In this document: positions 28,950 to 38,100 of the stretch, piece by piece
Position numbering within the stretch: position 1 is the stretch's first letter
Layout of the letters: every line of letters starts with the position of its first letter
DNA from: Shewanella gelidimarina
GTDB lineage: Bacteria > Pseudomonadota > Gammaproteobacteria > Enterobacterales > Shewanellaceae
Assembly (NCBI RefSeq): GCF_023283945.1
Contig: NZ_JAKIKW010000004.1
Span: 217,994 to 281,993, forward strand
DNA: 64,000 bases
Direction: 5' to 3'
The notes under the pieces: generated by a model
Databases searched by the model: none
What the model was told of the DNA's origin: nothing
Seen by the model: the letters and a program-made list of their open reading frames with translations, nothing else
Translations under genes and position numbers: made by a program

Positions 28950-30371
28950 CTATTTAGCCGAGCTTATTTTGTTTTTTTTCTCAATCGCTTTGCGAGTAAA
29001 AGTGATGATAAAGGTGATAACAATAGAGCTTAAGATAAGCCCAATCGCCAACATCACATTCTGTAAAGCCGTGGGATCAATTGCCAACATCCCTCCTAGA
29101 CCCACCATCATAATGCCGGACATTAATTTTAGGGTCTGTCCCTCTTTTTCAGTGAGCTTACGCTTTCCTAAAGAGACACTAAAAGCGATGACGATAATGG
29201 CCAGTGGGATCACATAAACAATGTTGTAAAACGCAAGGTACATATAGCGTTCCATTGTCGGAAGATCGTGCATTGAAAGCACACTGGTATAGATCATTGG
29301 AAAGCCAGCGGTACACAGTAATTCATAAGCGTTAGCAAGAATAGACAGCACTACGGTACCGGCAATCATTGCGGTCATGCTGCTCGCACTGGTGAGTTTC
29401 CCCATGCGCTTGATAAGGCCGGTTCTATTTTCGGCAGACATCGATAAGGTGACTTCTCCTTTAGTAAAGAAGTAGTCCTTTATATTCACCGCTCCCGCGA
29501 CAAGGGCGAGCATACCTGCACCGAGAATAATCCAGCCACCGTCGCTTCCCGCGCCGAGGAGTTGGAATATATTGAGCCATGCACTCATGAAAATGAAATA
29601 GATAAAACCGGAAAAGAATACAAAAATCCCTCCCACAATCAGCATTCTGGCGCGACTCTTTGCATTAACCATGATGGATAAAAGAAACAGTAATACGAAG
29701 AATGCGCATGGATTAAATGCATCAACACCCGCGAGCACCACCGTCAGCAGTGGTAACGACATCTGTTCAGGGTGAACGACTCCGATAAGTGGTAACTCAA
29801 CCGGCTGCACATCTGATGTGCTAATTTCGCTAGTGCTATCAAGCCCTAGATCACAAGTGCCAGCGCTGGCAGATTCACTGCAGGTTTCAAAGAAAGCCCC
29901 TGAGCTGGCCGGTGTGTCAGCCGTATGTGTATTGGCGGTTTCTGCAGTAAGTTTACCCCCAAGTGAAATGTAATATGATTTTAAGCGATCAACTAAAAAT
30001 TCTCCGGTGACGGCTTGGCTGCTGTAACCGATGACCGCTTTTTTACCACTGGCAAAGTAAGGCACGGAGCGAGCTTCTGTGCCGGTTTGTTTAGCAATGT
30101 CTTGCCAAATCGTCATCGTCTCTGGATCTGAAATCAGATGAGCTTCAAGTTCTATCCAGGGGTAGCGTTCAGGCAGACTATCAATAAAGGGATGTGCTTC
30201 TTTACAGTGTGGGCAGGTTTGTGACCAGAAAAAATACAGCTTAACTTTTAGTTCTCCTGCATCATTCGTGTAATGCCAAACCGTGGGTTGCTCTGATGCC
30301 GACGCAGCAAAGGTGGGGAGTGCGAAGCTCGACAATAGCAGTGTTACTAAGAGTAAAATGTATTTGGCCAT
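28950..30371 (-). CDS. Periplasmic thioredoxin-CcdA/DsbD-like membrane fusion protein
   Basis: A 473-residue predicted thiol-disulfide conduit. The signal peptide (1-22, ending TFA) is followed by a thioredoxin-fold domain with redox pair CPHC at 53-56 and cis-Pro in SVPYFA. A low-complexity linker follows (about 145-195) with two more cysteines (FETCSES and GTCDLG). Then comes a membrane domain of about seven or eight helices carrying NPCAFF and LLCTAGFP, the two-cysteine signature of CcdA/DsbD transporters. The probable role is moving electrons from cytosolic thioredoxin to a periplasmic partner via its own thioredoxin domain. The partner is not evident nearby. Confidence 0.8.
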   Translation of the reverse strand: MAKYILLLVTLLLSSFALPTFAASASEQPTVWHYTNDAGELKVKLYFFWSQTCPHCKEAHPFIDSLPERYPWIELEAHLISDPETMTIWQDIAKQTGTEARSVPYFASGKKAVIGYSSQAVTGEFLVDRLKSYYISLGGKLTAETANTHTADTPASSGAFFETCSESASAGTCDLGLDSTSEISTSDVQPVELPLIGVVHPEQMSLPLLTVVLAGVDAFNPCAFFVLLFLLSIMVNAKSRARMLIVGGIFVFFSGFIYFIFMSAWLNIFQLLGAGSDGGWIILGAGMLALVAGAVNIKDYFFTKGEVTLSMSAENRTGLIKRMGKLTSASSMTAMIAGTVVLSILANAYELLCTAGFPMIYTSVLSMHDLPTMERYMYLAFYNIVYVIPLAIIVIAFSVSLGKRKLTEKEGQTLKLMSGIMMVGLGGMLAIDPTALQNVMLAIGLILSSIVITFIITFTRKAIEKKNKISSAK

Positions 30372-30726
30372 AGGAACTCCAAATGGGCAGAAGAAGCATG
30401 ATTGAATCGATTAGTATTAGATACTTTACTGAATTGAGGTCTAATTGATAAATTAATGTGTCAAATTTGTGGGCGCATTCTCGAATAAATTACTTTTGGG
30501 AACAACCACCAATTTTTAATAATATTTTGAAACTTTTAACTGATTTTATAATCAGTTAGTTAAGGTTGGAATAAATAAGAGGCCTATAATGGGACAGTTT
30601 TAGTGTTAACAACATGTTTAGGTCGTTTGGACGGTAGCTATTGCTTCGTCGAAGGGCTAATTCTCAAGCTTGTTAACTCGATGATGATTTAAGCCCATTT
30701 CAGCTAGCTTTATCGAATATTTTGGC
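30372..30726. other. Intergenic region, nothing recognised
   Basis: 355 bp of A+T-rich sequence between two minus-strand genes. I see no gene, repeat or clear terminator. Confidence 0.55.
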
Positions 30727-31173
30727 TTATTGAATACTAGGAGTGACTTCACTGAATTTTGCTATGCGAAGGTTGATGTCATTGACTTGTGTGTCACACC
30801 AGATAATGGCAACCGAACGCTCGGGTTCACTGCTGGCGGTTAAAATACGGCTAATAATCGGCGCTGGATAAGCAGCATTATTCAAGTAAGTTCTAATCCG
30901 AACAACCCTTCTGTTCGCCAGCCACTTATTGTAGTGTTTGACGTCTTCGTTACGTTGCACTTTGTTCAATTTAAACTCTAACAGCAGATAACCCGATTGG
31001 GACTGATAGTGGGCCATTATGTCGTCAAGTTGAACGCTATATTCAGTGCTGAAGTAAGAGCTGTTTTTCGCATAGGGGATATCGGTAATATGTATTTTTT
31101 CGACGCATTGTGCCATCACATTGGCAGCAGTTAAATTGGCGATGATAAAGCCGATTATGACTATAAACTTCAT
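30727..31173 (-). CDS. Exported protein with a degenerate OmpA-like fold
   Basis: A 148-residue protein with a signal peptide ending VMA-Q at about 21. The segment HYNKWLANRRVVRIRTYLNN, followed by PIISRILTAS and RSVAIIWC, follows the pattern of OmpA C-terminal peptidoglycan-binding domains (NxxLSxxRAxxVxxYL, RI, NRRV), but the usual Asp and Arg contacts are weak. Two cysteines (in AQCVEK and IIWCDT) may form a disulfide. Function unproven; a periplasmic wall-associated protein is inferred. Confidence 0.55.
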   Translation of the reverse strand: MKFIVIIGFIIANLTAANVMAQCVEKIHITDIPYAKNSSYFSTEYSVQLDDIMAHYQSQSGYLLLEFKLNKVQRNEDVKHYNKWLANRRVVRIRTYLNNAAYPAPIISRILTASSEPERSVAIIWCDTQVNDINLRIAKFSEVTPSIQ

Positions 31174-31426
31174 TTTTTAGCATTCCTTTGTAAAATATAA
31201 GTCTTTAAAAATCAGCTTAAGCAGCATCTTCCTTGATTTTATGCAGAGGAATTTATGTTATTGCGGTATTAAATGCAATGCACTTTAATCGTTCAGTTAC
31301 GACTAAAGCACGGTCAAAAACGGATTAAAATAGGGTGCCATAAAATTGGGGCCCCAGAAATACTCACTTTCCTTGATAGTAACCCCATTAAATGACAAAA
31401 AATTGACTGTATTCTAGCCAGATGAA

Positions 31427-31852
31427 TTATTTTAATACTTGTTGATTCACGGTTAATTTAACATCAATATTATTGCGAATAGCATTCGAATAAGGGCAAA
31501 CCTGGTGCGCGATACGCACCAATTCCATCGCCGACTCTTGTTCAAGGTCGAGTTCAATCATCAGCGCTGCAGTCAGTGCAAATCCGCCAGACTCATTAGC
31601 ACCAATCCCTATGGTTGCACTAACGGGGGCAGCATTGATGGCTATTTTTTGCTCTCGTGCAACGTGTAATATGGCGTTGGAGAAACATGCCGCATAACCG
31701 GCTGCAAAAAGCTGTTCTGGATTAGTCGCATTGCCCGCACCGCCCATCTCTTTTGGGTAGCTAAGATTGACATTAAGTAGACCGTCTTCTGTTTTAGCGA
31801 CACCGTTACGTCCAGCTGTTGCGTTTGCAGTTGTTTGATAAATTGTTTTCAT
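31427..31852 (-). CDS. ohr: Organic hydroperoxide resistance protein Ohr
   Basis: Thiol peroxidase of the OsmC/Ohr family acting on lipid and organic peroxides. The 141 residues contain the reactive Cys56 in GYAACFSNAI, the resolving Cys in QVCPYSNA and the family opening NPEQLFAAGYA. The motif CPYSNA marks Ohr rather than OsmC. It is divergent from ohrR with two palindromes between them, the standard arrangement for OhrR control. Confidence 0.95.
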   Translation of the reverse strand: MKTIYQTTANATAGRNGVAKTEDGLLNVNLSYPKEMGGAGNATNPEQLFAAGYAACFSNAILHVAREQKIAINAAPVSATIGIGANESGGFALTAALMIELDLEQESAMELVRIAHQVCPYSNAIRNNIDVKLTVNQQVLK

Positions 31853-31880
31853 GGTAAATCCTTTGTCATTTAAGTTGCGT

Positions 31881-31893
31881 GCAATTCAATTGC
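31881..31893. promoter_or_regulatory. Candidate OhrR operator 1
   Basis: GCAATTCAATTGC is a perfect palindrome around a central C. It resembles OhrR sites (ACAATT-AATTGT type) and lies 29 bp upstream of ohr. Confidence 0.6.
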
Positions 31894-31932
31894 TAGCAAG
31901 TTTATATCGATTTTTATGTTCAACGCAAGTAT

Positions 31933-31944
31933 ATTGTGCACAAT
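31933..31944. promoter_or_regulatory. Candidate OhrR operator 2
   Basis: The perfect 12-bp palindrome ATTGTGCACAAT lies 24 bp before the ohrR start and could mediate autoregulation. Confidence 0.5.
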
Positions 31945-31967
31945 TAAGTTTTAAAGGGTTCAAATAA

Positions 31968-32420
31968 ATGTCAATTGATCAAACACGTGATCCGCTATGT
32001 CTTGATAATCAAGTGTGTTTTTCGTTGTACAGTGCAACAAATGCGATGGTGAGGGCTTACCGACCTTTACTGGAAAAGTTAGATCTTACCTATCCACAAT
32101 ATTTAGTCATGATGGTGCTATGGGAAAGTGATGGCATTAGCGTGAAGGAACTGGGTAACGCGCTGCACCTAGACTCAGGCACGTTAACACCGCTGCTTAA
32201 GCGCTTGGAAACCAAAGGTATGGTGCTTAGAGGACGTAGTGAACTCGACGAAAGAGTGCGGGTGCTGCATATCACCGATGCGGCGAAAACGCTAAAGCTC
32301 GCAGCTGAAAAGGTGCCAGAGCAGATGATGTGCCAGTTAAGAACGTCGGTTGAAAAGTTAAGCCAGTTAAAATTACTTTGTGATGATATCTACACCGAAC
32401 TTAGCCATTCAAAGGGGTAA
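31968..32420 (+). CDS. ohrR: MarR-family organic peroxide sensor OhrR
   Basis: A 150-residue repressor that releases ohr when a reactive cysteine is oxidised by organic peroxide. Cys17 in LDNQVCFSLYSATNAM is the sensing cysteine of the OhrR signature. The winged helix includes KELGNALHLDSGTLTPLLKR and GRSELDERV. The divergent ohr partner and intervening palindromes support the assignment. Confidence 0.93.
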   Translation: MSIDQTRDPLCLDNQVCFSLYSATNAMVRAYRPLLEKLDLTYPQYLVMMVLWESDGISVKELGNALHLDSGTLTPLLKRLETKGMVLRGRSELDERVRVLHITDAAKTLKLAAEKVPEQMMCQLRTSVEKLSQLKLLCDDIYTELSHSKG

Positions 32421-32503
32421 AGGTGAGTCCCTGTGCCGTTTGAGATGAATGGTAATGCGGTTAATAGTTGTGACTGGTGGCAATTCAGATAATACTTAAT
32501 AAA

Positions 32504-32595
32504 GACGAATAGACGAATAGACGAATAGACGAATAGACGAATAGACGAATAGACGAAAAGACGAAAAGACGAATAGACGAATAGACGAATAGACG
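32504..32595 (+). repeat. Octanucleotide tandem repeat (GACGAATA) in a 5' leader
   Basis: Eleven head-to-tail 8-bp units, nine GACGAATA and two GACGAAAA in the middle, plus a partial unit. The array ends 3 bp before the GGAGG ribosome site of the glpD-like gene, so copy-number change would alter the leader length rather than the reading frame. Confidence 0.95.
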
Positions 32596-32607
32596 CATGG
32601 AGGTGAA

Positions 32608-33783
32608 ATGTCAGCAGTTGATCTAGTTATTGTTGGTGGTGGTATTAATGGTGCTGGCATCGCTCAGTGCGCCGCTGCAGCAGGATACAGTGTCACGTTA
32701 TTGGAAAAGGGCGTGATTGCCGGTCAAACCTCAGCTAACTCCAGCAAACTTATTCATGGTGGCTTACGTTATTTAGAGACTGGCCAGTTAGCTTTAGTGA
32801 GGCAATCTCTTGCAGAGCGTCGTGCACTGTTAAAACTCGCACCCTCTTTAGTCAATCCTATCCCGTTTTATATCCCCGTTTATGAAGATAGTCGCAGAAG
32901 CTCTATGGCGATAAGAGCGGGGCTAAGCTTATATTCTATGTTGAGTAATTTTGATTCTCTAGGCCAATTTAAGTCTATTCCCTCAGTGCATTGGGCAAAA
33001 ATAAAGGGGCTTAAACTTGTCGGGCTTAAAGCGCTTTACCAGTATTGGGACGCGCAAACAGACGATAAACGACTCACCGAATCTGTGGTGAAAAATGCGC
33101 GTAGTATGGGCGCATATGTACTTGAACATGCTAAATGCACCCAAATAGATCACCAGAAAAGGCATTGTGTTGTGCGTTATGAATGCCAAGGACAACAACA
33201 TGAAGTCGAAGCGCTTGCGGTGGTGAATGCCGCTGGCCCTTGGGTTAATGATGTACTCAATTGCGTGACGCCTGTTGTATCGCCAGTGCCTATTGAATGG
33301 GTGCAAGGTAGCCATTTATTACTGGATATAGCGGCAAACGATGGCATTTTGTATCTTGAGTCTTGTTTCGATAAACGGGTTGTTTTTGTGATGCCATGGA
33401 ATGGAAAAACACTGATTGGCACCACCGAAGTCGTGCTTGATGAAATGACGGGGCGCCCAACGCCTACTGAATCTGAAGTTGATTATTTACTGGGTATTTA
33501 TGGCCATTATTTTCCATCAATGGGGGATATCGACAGTTTGAAATCTCGTATTCTGGATACCTTCTGTGGAGTGCGAGTGCTGCCAAAGCAGCAAGGGAAT
33601 GCGTTTGATCGCCCCCGTGACACTTTGCAGCAAACCAGCTCATCCCATCCGCATCTACTCACACTCTATGGTGGCAAACTGACGACTTATCGAACCACAG
33701 CGGTCGAAGTGCTGGGTTGGCTTGAGTCGCATATTGGCAGCCGTAATGCATTGGCAGATTTCAATCAATTGCAACTGGATTAA
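32608..33783 (+). CDS. GlpD-like FAD-dependent glycerol-3-phosphate dehydrogenase-family protein, short form
   Basis: A 391-residue DAO-fold flavoprotein. The FAD motif VIVGGGINGAGIAQCAA is followed by SSKLIHGGLRYLETG, the GlpD family signature. The C-terminal CGVRVLPK and LYGGKLTTYR segments bind FAD and substrate. It lacks the C-terminal helical cap of true GlpD (about 500 residues), so quinone-linked glycerol-3-phosphate oxidation is likely but not assured. GGAGG at 32599 sits 4 bases before the ATG region, immediately after an 8-bp repeat array. No glpK or glpF is adjacent. Confidence 0.8.
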   Translation: MSAVDLVIVGGGINGAGIAQCAAAAGYSVTLLEKGVIAGQTSANSSKLIHGGLRYLETGQLALVRQSLAERRALLKLAPSLVNPIPFYIPVYEDSRRSSMAIRAGLSLYSMLSNFDSLGQFKSIPSVHWAKIKGLKLVGLKALYQYWDAQTDDKRLTESVVKNARSMGAYVLEHAKCTQIDHQKRHCVVRYECQGQQHEVEALAVVNAAGPWVNDVLNCVTPVVSPVPIEWVQGSHLLLDIAANDGILYLESCFDKRVVFVMPWNGKTLIGTTEVVLDEMTGRPTPTESEVDYLLGIYGHYFPSMGDIDSLKSRILDTFCGVRVLPKQQGNAFDRPRDTLQQTSSSHPHLLTLYGGKLTTYRTTAVEVLGWLESHIGSRNALADFNQLQLD

Positions 33784-33891
33784 GCCCATTAAAGTTTATC
33801 GCTAAAATTAATTTAGCTTTGTGCTGGGCGCTTCATTAAACTGTCATCTTTATGTCATATTCTTTGGCCGTTTTCACTTTGGAAGTTGACC

Positions 33892-35073
33892 ATGCTACAG
33901 ATATTTATTCGATTTTTTTCTCTTGGTTTAATCTCGTTTGGCGGGCCCGCGGCTCATATAGGGTATTTTAGACAGACATTTGTGCAGGAGCTGCAATGGC
34001 TTGATGATAAGCACTATGCCAGTCTGGTGGCGCTAAGCCAGTTTATGCCTGGCCCAGGTTCGAGCCAGGTTGGTTTTGCGATTGGTTATCATAGAGGTGG
34101 CTTATTAGGCGGCCTTGCTGCTTTTTTAGGTTTCACGCTGCCGTCGTTTATTTTACTTTTCTTATTAGCGGTAACCAGCAGTCAATGGCTGGACTATTCA
34201 ATGGCTCAAGGCGTGATACATGGCCTTAAGTTGTTGGCCGTGGTGGTAGTGGCTGACGCCATCTTGATTATGTTTAAGCAATTTTGCCAACGTAAACAAG
34301 CGAAGTTATTGATGGTATTTAGTTGTGTGGTGATTTTGCTGCAACCTGCAATGCTCATTCAATTTTCACTATTGGTAATAGCAGCCATTGTTGGCCGCTA
34401 TTACCTCTCAGCGACTGACGACAGCGATACACATTCTCCAGCTCAAGAACCTGTGCAGCTGAATTTCTTTTGGTTGAGTCTTTTTGCGGGTTTGCTGATC
34501 GCATCTTTAGTGGCAATAGGCCTGTCTACGCAAGCGGGAATTAGCAATCTTACCGAGTTATTCAGTCAGTTTTATCAAGTGGGTAGCATGGTGTTTGGTG
34601 GCGGGCATGTGGTACTGCCTTTACTGCAATCGAGTATTGGCGACACCATCAATAACGATCAGTTTCTAACGGGTTATGCCTTGGCACAGGCCGTTCCTGG
34701 ACCTATGTTTGCGTTGGCGGCTTTTCTCGGTGCTGAAATTTGGGTGTCGCAACCGTTAGTGGGGGCACTGGTGGCGACTTTAGCCATTTTCCTCCCCGGC
34801 TTTTTACTTATGTTAGTCGCGCTTAAAAGCTGGCATGCGATTAGTAGTCGACCTAAGGTGACGGGTGCAATCGCGGGGGTTAATGCGTGTGTGGTGGGGT
34901 TCTTGTTAGCGGCGCTCTATAACCCTATCTTTAGCAGTGCTGTGCTGTCGCCATTAGATATGGCACTGGTGGTATTAGGTTTTGGTCTGTTTAAAATATT
35001 CAAGCCGAATATCTTTATTCTGGTGGCCGGTTTTGCCATTTCTGGTGGTTTAATTTCTGCAGTCATCGCTTAA
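33892..35073 (+). CDS. chrA: Chromate transporter ChrA (CHR family)
   Basis: A 393-residue inner-membrane protein of the long CHR type, made of two homologous halves. The first carries ISFGGPAAHIGYFRQTFV and SQFMPGPGSSQVG, the second VFGGGHVVLPLLQ and AQAVPGPMFALAAFLG. About ten membrane segments are visible. The family exports chromate using the proton gradient and gives chromate resistance. The ATG at 33892 with GGAAG upstream is preferred to an in-frame TTG two codons earlier. No chrB regulator is adjacent. Confidence 0.9.
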   Translation: MLQIFIRFFSLGLISFGGPAAHIGYFRQTFVQELQWLDDKHYASLVALSQFMPGPGSSQVGFAIGYHRGGLLGGLAAFLGFTLPSFILLFLLAVTSSQWLDYSMAQGVIHGLKLLAVVVVADAILIMFKQFCQRKQAKLLMVFSCVVILLQPAMLIQFSLLVIAAIVGRYYLSATDDSDTHSPAQEPVQLNFFWLSLFAGLLIASLVAIGLSTQAGISNLTELFSQFYQVGSMVFGGGHVVLPLLQSSIGDTINNDQFLTGYALAQAVPGPMFALAAFLGAEIWVSQPLVGALVATLAIFLPGFLLMLVALKSWHAISSRPKVTGAIAGVNACVVGFLLAALYNPIFSSAVLSPLDMALVVLGFGLFKIFKPNIFILVAGFAISGGLISAVIA

Positions 35074-35102
35074 TAATAACGTAAGTGTTCATCGCGCTGA
35101 CT

Positions 35103-35133
35103 AAAAAGCCGCAGATATTCTCTGCGGCTTTTT
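35103..35133. terminator. Bidirectional terminator between chrA and the formate dehydrogenase gene
   Basis: AAAAAGCCGCAGA and TCTGCGGCTTTTT pair perfectly around TATTC. The A-tract and T-tract serve both converging transcripts. Confidence 0.93.
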
Positions 35134-35167
35134 GATATCAGTAATCTCTCAGTGGCGATATCAGCCC

Positions 35168-38100
35168 CTAGGCAGGTTCGACTACCATCACCTTTTCAAC
35201 TTTTACTGCGCACACCTTTAATTCTGGGATTTTAGCCACGGGATCTAAGGCATTAATCGTGAGTTTATTGGCTGCGGACTCTGCGAAATGAAATGGCAAG
35301 AAGATAACACCCGCTTGCGCACGTTTAGTCACAAACGCATCTATCTCAATCTCACCACGTCGGGTCGATAATTTAAGTCTGTCGCCGTTGTGTATTTGCA
35401 ATTGCTCAGCGTCAAATACCGAGATCATCACCCTGGGCTTGCCAAGCTCGTTAAGCCCTGGGGTTTTACGGGTGAGTGTGCCGGTATGGAACTGCTCGAG
35501 TAAGCGTCCTGTAGACAGTATTAGTGGGTATTCAGCGCACGGCATTTCAGCCGGGAGTCTATATTGCACCGGGCGCATCTGGCCTTTGCCATGGGTAAAC
35601 TGCTTGCTATGCAGTATTGGTGTGCCCGGGTGACCTTCAGCTGGACAGGGCCACTGTAACCCTTGGCGACCATTAGCCGTTTCACTGTCGATCATTTTCC
35701 AGGTAATACCACGATACTGCGGCGTGACTTCGGTTATCTCATGCCAAATCTGTCTCTCTGATTGATAATGCCAGTCTTCACCCATTTGTTTGGCAATAAG
35801 TTGAATTATCTCCCAGTCGTTCTTGGCCTCTCCTGGAGGAGTCACCGCAGGGAGTAGCTGCTGCACTCGGCGTTCAGTATTGGTAAAGTGTCCCAGCTTT
35901 TCCGCAAATGCAGCGGCAGGCAATACCACATCAGCAAGCTCGGCAGTTTCGGTTAAGAAGATATCTTGTACCACGATGAACTCAGAGGCCTTTAAACCAG
36001 CAAGTACATGCTTTTGGTCTGGGTCACTCAGTACTGGGTTTTCACCCATGACATATAGGGCTTTGAGTGAACCATGGGTCAGACCCTGCATCATCTCGGT
36101 GGCCGACACACCTATCTCTGATGGCAGATCGTCTTTGCCCCAGGCTTTTCTAAAGCGCATTTGGACTAACGGGTCATCCAGTTTTTGATAACCACTAAAG
36201 TAATTAGGCAACGCGCCCATATCGCAAGCGCCCTGTACATTACTTTGGCCACGCAGAGGGTTGATACCAGCGCCTTTCATACCGATATTGCCGCACAGTA
36301 GCTGTAAGTTAGAGATCGCTGTGACATTGTCATGGCCAGAAGTATGCTGGGTAATCCCCATCGCATAGTAAATGGCGGTTTTTTTCGCGGTGCCAATGAG
36401 ACGAGCCATCTCAACGATATCGTCTGCTTCTACTCCGGTGATTATCGCGGTATTTTCTGGGCTGTAGTCATCGCTCATCACTTCATCAAAAAGATCGCTA
36501 AAGCCATCGACACGCTGTTGGATATAGTCTAAATCATGCCAATCATTCTTGATGATCTGCTGCATAATCGCATTCAGCAGCATCACATCTGTGCCTGGCT
36601 TTTGCGCGACATAAAGCTGGGCTTTATCGGCGATAGAGACTCTCTTAGGGTCGGCAACGATTAAGCGTGCGCCATGATCCTTTATTGCCAGTTTAATATG
36701 TGAAGCAATAATGGGATGGGCACTTTCGGTGTCAGATCCAATGATAAATATTAGATCCGAGTCTTTAATGCTGGGAATGTCATTGGTCATGGCACCGCTG
36801 CCTATGCTCTCGCGGAGCGCCGTAACCGTTGATGCATGGCAAAGTCGAGCGCAGTGATCGATATTATTGTTACCAATAACGCTGCGAAACAGCTTCTGGA
36901 ATAGAAAATTGTCTTCGTTGGTGGCCTTAGCCGATGACAAACCTGCTATGGATTTTGCCCCATACACGGCTTTAATCTTGCTAAATTGATTACCAATATG
37001 GGTAATAGCCTCTTGCCAGCTGGCTGGCGTTAGCACACCATTTTTACGAATAAGTGGCGTTGTTAGGCGCTTGTCACTGTTGACAAAGTCAAAACCAAAA
37101 CGGCCCTTAACGCAAAGCATACCTGCGTTGACGGGGGAATTTTTATCGCCGTTAATATGGCGAATTTGATTCTTTTGTTTATCAACGTGCATCTCAACAC
37201 GGCAACCAATGCCGCAGTAGGTGCAAATGGTGGATACCGTTTCCAATGGTTGCTTAAGCTCAGCGGTTAAGCCCTGCGTCTTATCGCGAGAATCGACCAG
37301 AGCCCCCGTTGGGCAAACTTGCACACAGTTTCCACATTGTACGCAATCACTGTCATTCATGGTGGCGCTAAAGCCCACTCTCGGAGCATTGCGCTGGGCT
37401 GCGTCAACAGAAGAGGGGAGCGCGTGGTAATGGTCTTTTTCAAAGCAGATAGCATTGTGACCACTGGCTCCTTTACAGGTTTCCACACAGGCGCCGCAGC
37501 TAATACAGCGGTTGGCATCGAAAGTGATAAAGGGGGCGCTGGTGTCGACGCTAAAATGCTGTGCCTTGCTGATATCAAGTTCTGCCGCTTTGACTTTATA
37601 CTCGGTGGCGTAATCTCGTAGTTTACAGTCGGTGTTGACCTGACAAGCACACTCGAGGCAACGAGCCGCCTCTTTCATCGCTTCATCGGGAGCAAAACCG
37701 AGTTCTACTTCGCTGAAATTAAGCGCGCGTTGTAGCTTTGCCAACTCTGGCATTTTACTGCGTAATTGCTGCTCGGTATCGGGGTAAAGTGCATCGGTGC
37801 CAAGCGTGGCTAATTGGTTCGTTTTGGCGGCTTTAGTGGAGTTGAATAGCTGTTTATCAAGCTCACAGGTCAGCCCTTGTGTTAGCAGTTTTTCAATGGC
37901 ATCGGCGGCTTTTCTGCCATCGGCAACCGCAGCAACGGCAGTGGCAGGTCCTGTTCGAGAGTCACCAATGACAAACAGTTTATCGAGTCCAGCGGAAAGC
38001 CCCGCAGACATCGTATGTTCACAGCCTTCAAATGTATTCCATCGAGTCAGCGCCACTTCGCCAGTCGCCAATTTGCTCTCTGGGTGATCTAAAAAACTCA

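Noticed and set aside
32504..32595. CRISPR array
   Set aside because: Eight-base units are contiguous with no spacers; it is a microsatellite. No other CRISPR-like array was seen in the window.
36800..36880. Selenocysteine at the molybdenum site of the formate dehydrogenase-like protein
   Set aside because: The codon in the ARLCH motif is an ordinary Cys codon and no in-frame TGA is present.
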